Assembly: GCA_002116315.1 (NCBI GenBank)
Contig: KZ107850.1
Coordinates: 290,747-354,746, forward strand
Direction: 5' to 3'
Source of the DNA: Epicoccum nigrum
Lineage: Eukaryota > Ascomycota > Dothideomycetes > Pleosporales > Didymellaceae
DNA: 64,000 bases
A program made the translations under genes and the position numbers. Positions 60,907 to 64,000 of the stretch are shown piece by piece (within the stretch, counting starts at the first letter, position 1; each line of letters opens with the position of its first letter). Under the pieces are notes generated by a model. That model ran no database searches. It saw only the letters and a list, made by a program, of their open reading frames with translations, and had not been told where the DNA came from.

Positions 60907-63366
60907 ATGGATCATTGGGGCGACCCTTGGGCCGATAATGCCGACGATAAATCGCCGGCAAAGAATGCGGTAACGTCACCGCTGCCGCCAGCTTTCGCCT
61001 TCAACTCTGTGCCCCTGAACGGCTTCGTGGACGATGCAGGGTGGGGCAATGCTGATGATGACGGTTTTGGCGATTGGACGAGCCCAAATACAGACAACGT
61101 CGCTTCGACTGATGTGCTGTCGGCACGCGCTGAGGATAGGGGCCCGGGCAGCGCCGGTTGGAGCACTGTGACCCATGAAGAAAGAGATATCTCCGCGAAA
61201 TGGCCAGACTCTGTTTCAAATACACCACCAGGACTGGAGAAGGTCGATTCGGAGCCTTCAGACTCATCGACAGTTGCCCAGCTGGATGAAGCCGTAGATC
61301 AAGGCACAGCTGAAGAGCCTAATTTGCAACCGCAGACCGATGTCGAGTCCTCCGTACATTCCTCCACCTCGCCCTCCGAGACCAGCCGCAACGATTTGCC
61401 TGTGGAGTCGCCGCGTACGTCAGTCGAAGATGAACGGATCGCTGGAAAGGACGAGATCGAGCCGCTGCCAATTGCTGCAGATCTGGGCACCGTTGCTGGT
61501 AAAAATCATGGAACAACTTCAGAGGCCGAAGAAGACGAAGAAGATGAAGAAGGAGAAGGAGAAGGAGAAGAAGTCATCGAAGACTTGAAGGCCGTTGTGA
61601 CCACGAAGGAGCAGACAGTTCCGTCGCACGATACGGATGATCGATCAATACATTCGCTGAACGACCAAGAAGCGTCATCTGCCAACGCGGGCTCTACCAA
61701 TACAGTGGATGATGTACCTACCGCAAATGTGGCTCAGTCTCTCACCCATGCAGCGGCTGTTGTCCACGATCAAACGTTGTTAGCACAACTATTTCCAACG
61801 AGCGAACAGTCAAGCAAACAGCTAGATGAGCACGACGATCCAATTTTCTCAACCTCTGCTCGTAAGGCCTGGTACAGACTAACGCGAAAGCAAACTCTGC
61901 GCGAGTTCAACCACGGCGATAACGACGATAATTACATTCGTGTCAACTGGACGAACTCTCGTGTACGGTCCGACGTGCATAAGACTGTCGCCCGATGGGC
62001 GCGTGAAGACCGCATTTCAGGCACCGGCCCAGGCGCAAGGGCTTCGTTCTACTGGGACACACCGGCACCTGCCGAGCCCACAGCATCTTTCGGTCATTCG
62101 CGTACACAATCTTCTATTCCTACGACGAAAACTGCTCTTCCTGCAAGGCAAAGCTTGCCTCCTTTGGCTACCAACAGTTCCGCAGCTTTCGATTGGAGCT
62201 CGCCAGCATCTGCGGATCCTTGGAAGATCGAAAGCCCAGCACCATTGCCATCTCCAACGCCACCAGCATTGAAAAACCCCATAGTGGCTAAGCTCCAGCG
62301 GCAAGAAGGCCGTGCAGTATCGGTAGATCTTACTGCGCGCCAGTCAGAGCAATCAACGCACAAGCGGACTCTCACGACATCACATACAGCTCCTCATGCG
62401 TTGATCATACCACCTTCCTCCTCAGCCCCTCCATCGCAGACGTCGCCGAAGATACCGGAGTCACAGACCGGACTTGATGTCCTTGATAGTTCTCAGACTT
62501 CGACCAATGGGGCTGTTGACCCGCCTGTTGAAGATGAAGATGATGAATGGGGTGAAATGGTACAAACACCCACGCTGCCGACTCCACAGCAACTGAACCC
62601 TTTCACGCAAACCTCAACTACAAGTATGATTCCTTCGCCATCATCATCGCCTGCCTCGGGCTTGCCTGCTGAACTCCCACTTCAAGCCAGCACTGCGGAA
62701 GCAACGATTCCGACTCCGATCGTACGACTGCGAAGCACCATTTCACCAACATCGGCTTTGTTCAAGGCTAATGCCTTTGTTCCACTTGATGCCGAACAGG
62801 GACCGATTGGCCCAGGTATGTTGAGGCCAACAAATCGTCTTGTTCAATCACCTGCAGACAGCCAGCTCACGGCCAATGTAGCTGGCGATGTGGCAGCTAA
62901 AGTTCACGCGGCAAAGGACGAGACTAGCAGCATTAATGGGATTCTCGCTTCTTCCAGTCCTGTTTCTGCACCCCTGGTCGCTGATCCTGAGGTGAATGGA
63001 AAGACTTTAGCTGAGATGCAGGTGGCAGTAGACCCAGCCGTCTCCGTGCAGCCACCCACAGACTCGTGGGCGGAGGCTGACTTCTCGTTCTTCGAGTCCG
63101 CGCGCACAGCCACCGTCTCTCAACCTCCATCGCAGAGGCACGATCCATCTGATCCATTTGCTTTCTTCGATAGCACCCCTCCAACAGTTACACAATCCGC
63201 GGCAAAGACACTATCTCAACCGCTACCGCGCGATCCTACCCCTCCAGCATTGCAACCTCCAATCAACACTATCAGCTCCTCAGAACGACAGAGGTTGGTA
63301 GAAAATCGGGCACTCCAAGATATTTTGGATGGGCTGCCGGATTTGAGTTATATGTTGAAACGATAA
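60907..63366 (+). CDS. Probable clathrin-adaptor (AP-1/GGA ear) accessory protein
   Basis: A single exon of 819 residues. The N-terminus is acidic and Trp-rich: HWGDPWADN, AGWGNADDDGFGDW. F-G-D-W (54 to 57) and W-G-E-M (548 to 551) fit the four-residue motif bound by the gamma-ear of AP-1 and GGA adaptors. A conserved-looking block near 318 to 385 reads ARKAWYRLTRKQTLREFNHGD then NWTNSRVRSDVHKTVARWA, and the C-terminus ends in a helical RQRLVENRALQDILDGLPD. The rest is Ser/Pro/Thr-rich and disordered, with an acidic Glu tract near 205 to 223. An aftiphilin/Laa2-like role in vesicle traffic is inference; it may simply be a conserved fungal protein of unknown function. Confidence 0.72.
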   Translation: MDHWGDPWADNADDKSPAKNAVTSPLPPAFAFNSVPLNGFVDDAGWGNADDDGFGDWTSPNTDNVASTDVLSARAEDRGPGSAGWSTVTHEERDISAKWPDSVSNTPPGLEKVDSEPSDSSTVAQLDEAVDQGTAEEPNLQPQTDVESSVHSSTSPSETSRNDLPVESPRTSVEDERIAGKDEIEPLPIAADLGTVAGKNHGTTSEAEEDEEDEEGEGEGEEVIEDLKAVVTTKEQTVPSHDTDDRSIHSLNDQEASSANAGSTNTVDDVPTANVAQSLTHAAAVVHDQTLLAQLFPTSEQSSKQLDEHDDPIFSTSARKAWYRLTRKQTLREFNHGDNDDNYIRVNWTNSRVRSDVHKTVARWAREDRISGTGPGARASFYWDTPAPAEPTASFGHSRTQSSIPTTKTALPARQSLPPLATNSSAAFDWSSPASADPWKIESPAPLPSPTPPALKNPIVAKLQRQEGRAVSVDLTARQSEQSTHKRTLTTSHTAPHALIIPPSSSAPPSQTSPKIPESQTGLDVLDSSQTSTNGAVDPPVEDEDDEWGEMVQTPTLPTPQQLNPFTQTSTTSMIPSPSSSPASGLPAELPLQASTAEATIPTPIVRLRSTISPTSALFKANAFVPLDAEQGPIGPGMLRPTNRLVQSPADSQLTANVAGDVAAKVHAAKDETSSINGILASSSPVSAPLVADPEVNGKTLAEMQVAVDPAVSVQPPTDSWAEADFSFFESARTATVSQPPSQRHDPSDPFAFFDSTPPTVTQSAAKTLSQPLPRDPTPPALQPPINTISSSERQRLVENRALQDILDGLPDLSYMLKR

Positions 63367-63787
63367 CCGACTGGTATTTTGGACAACGACGCTCTTGCAT
63401 ACTACACGGCATTTCAAGTAAATCATAATACGACGTCATAGTCACAATATCACATCAAGACGCATACTTTGTATTGTTATAATTCATTGATGCACAACAA
63501 AATGAACTACCAACCTCCATGTTGAGGGAGTCGACACTTCCACCGCTATCCCAGAAGCAAAGGGGAAAAAGTTAACACCTTTAACGCCGTCCCAAAGATA
63601 CACAAAAGAAAGGGTATCCTTGAATGTTGCAGACTCCAGTATCCACACACCATAACAATACCACTAGGATGTATATCATCGTCGACTCCAGTATTCACAC
63701 GCCCCTTGATTATAAATCAAAACATCACCAGGATGTATACAATAAGAGTAGAGATGCAAAAGAAAGAAAGGAAACCACAGTGCGGAG
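63367..63787. other. Convergent 3' region with a direct duplication
   Basis: About 420 bases, A/T-rich, without a gene. Two related blocks occur at about 63632..63675 and 63684..63740, each starting GACTCCAGTAT and ending GGATGTATA. Confidence 0.65.
63632..63740 (+). repeat. Imperfect tandem duplication
   Basis: Copy 1 (63632..63675) and copy 2 (63684..63740) share GACTCCAGTAT-CACAC at the start and CA-CA-TAGGATGTATA-like sequence at the end; copy 2 has an extra A/T-rich insert. Confidence 0.65.
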
Positions 63788-64000
63788 CTATCCAAAGACC
63801 TTGTCAAAGTCAATCCCCAAGGCTTCATCGTTGCTGGAGTCATACGGATCCTGCATGAACTCGTCCCAGATCTTTTGATAGGCCTGGTCAATGTCGGCGG
63901 GCAGGTCGGTGGGTGAGGTGGAGAGACCCCCACTTTCCTGCGCTGGGAGGTCCTCAGCCTGCTGAACTGGGGCAGGCGCAGGCGCAGGCTCAGGGTCAAG
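63788..64000 (-). CDS. 3' end of a gene cut by the right edge
   Basis: Seventy codons are open from the right edge to a TAG at 63788..63790. The piece starts with a Pro/Ala repeat (PEPAPAPAPVQQ), and ends with an acidic aromatic segment: AYQKIWDEFMQDPYDSS then DEALGIDFDKVFG. Such an acidic, aromatic end could be an activation or docking segment, but the family is not recognisable from this piece. The frame choice rests on protein-like composition and codon pattern. Confidence 0.6.
   Translation of the reverse strand, partial: LDPEPAPAPAPVQQAEDLPAQESGGLSTSPTDLPADIDQAYQKIWDEFMQDPYDSSNDEALGIDFDKVFG

Overview
The window is nuclear DNA of a filamentous ascomycete. Introns are short (46 to 218 bases, most near 50) with CTAAC/CTGAC-like branch sites, genes are dense and on both strands, and proteins typical of moulds are present: HapX, TOM13/Mim1, DUF3405, a GH7 cellobiohydrolase and a fungal flavin monooxygenase. 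Gene content and style suggest a plant-associated or saprotrophic Dothideomycete, but that placement is inference. Intron boundaries below were joined by eye and checked for reading frame.

Layout. Positions 1 to 32 kb are mostly housekeeping: an F-box protein cut by the left edge (-), an Nrp1-like RNA-binding protein (+), a GT71 mannosyltransferase (+) convergent with a DUF3405 protein (-), the Cdc48 cofactor Shp1/p47 (-) divergent from TOM13/Mim1 (+), OXA1 (-), a complete KDM5/Lid2-type histone demethylase (-) divergent from the SLX1 nuclease (+), thymidylate kinase CDC8 (-) divergent from a thioredoxin-fold protein without its cysteines (+), an unrecognised 736-residue protein (-), and the cytosolic iron-sulfur scaffold CFD1 (-).

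Positions 33 to 48 kb form a block enriched in secreted or catabolic products: a Cys/Pro-rich secreted protein, a type-B carboxylesterase, a flavin monooxygenase whose frame needs a 7-base microexon, a GH7 cellobiohydrolase with six exons, a two-part beta-propeller phytase-like protein with EGF modules, and a 209-residue secreted protein of unknown function. A tRNA-Lys(CTT) follows, then about 2 kb of gene-poor DNA with a broken reading frame.

Positions 51 to 64 kb hold a DEDDy exonuclease with HRDC domains (-), a secreted PEBP-like protein (+), the iron regulator HapX (-) with two perfect SreA-type GATA sites just upstream, a protein with two GFA/CENP-V domains (-), a small hypothetical gene (-), a probable clathrin-adaptor accessory protein (+), and the 3' end of a gene cut by the right edge (-).

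Most notable points: a 60-base, stop-free GC-AG intron inside the UBA domain of Shp1; the 7-base microexon in the monooxygenase; a degenerate exonuclease domain in the Nrp1-like protein; the GATA sites at hapX and a second GATA cluster downstream of it. No CRISPR, intact transposon or prokaryote-like system was seen.
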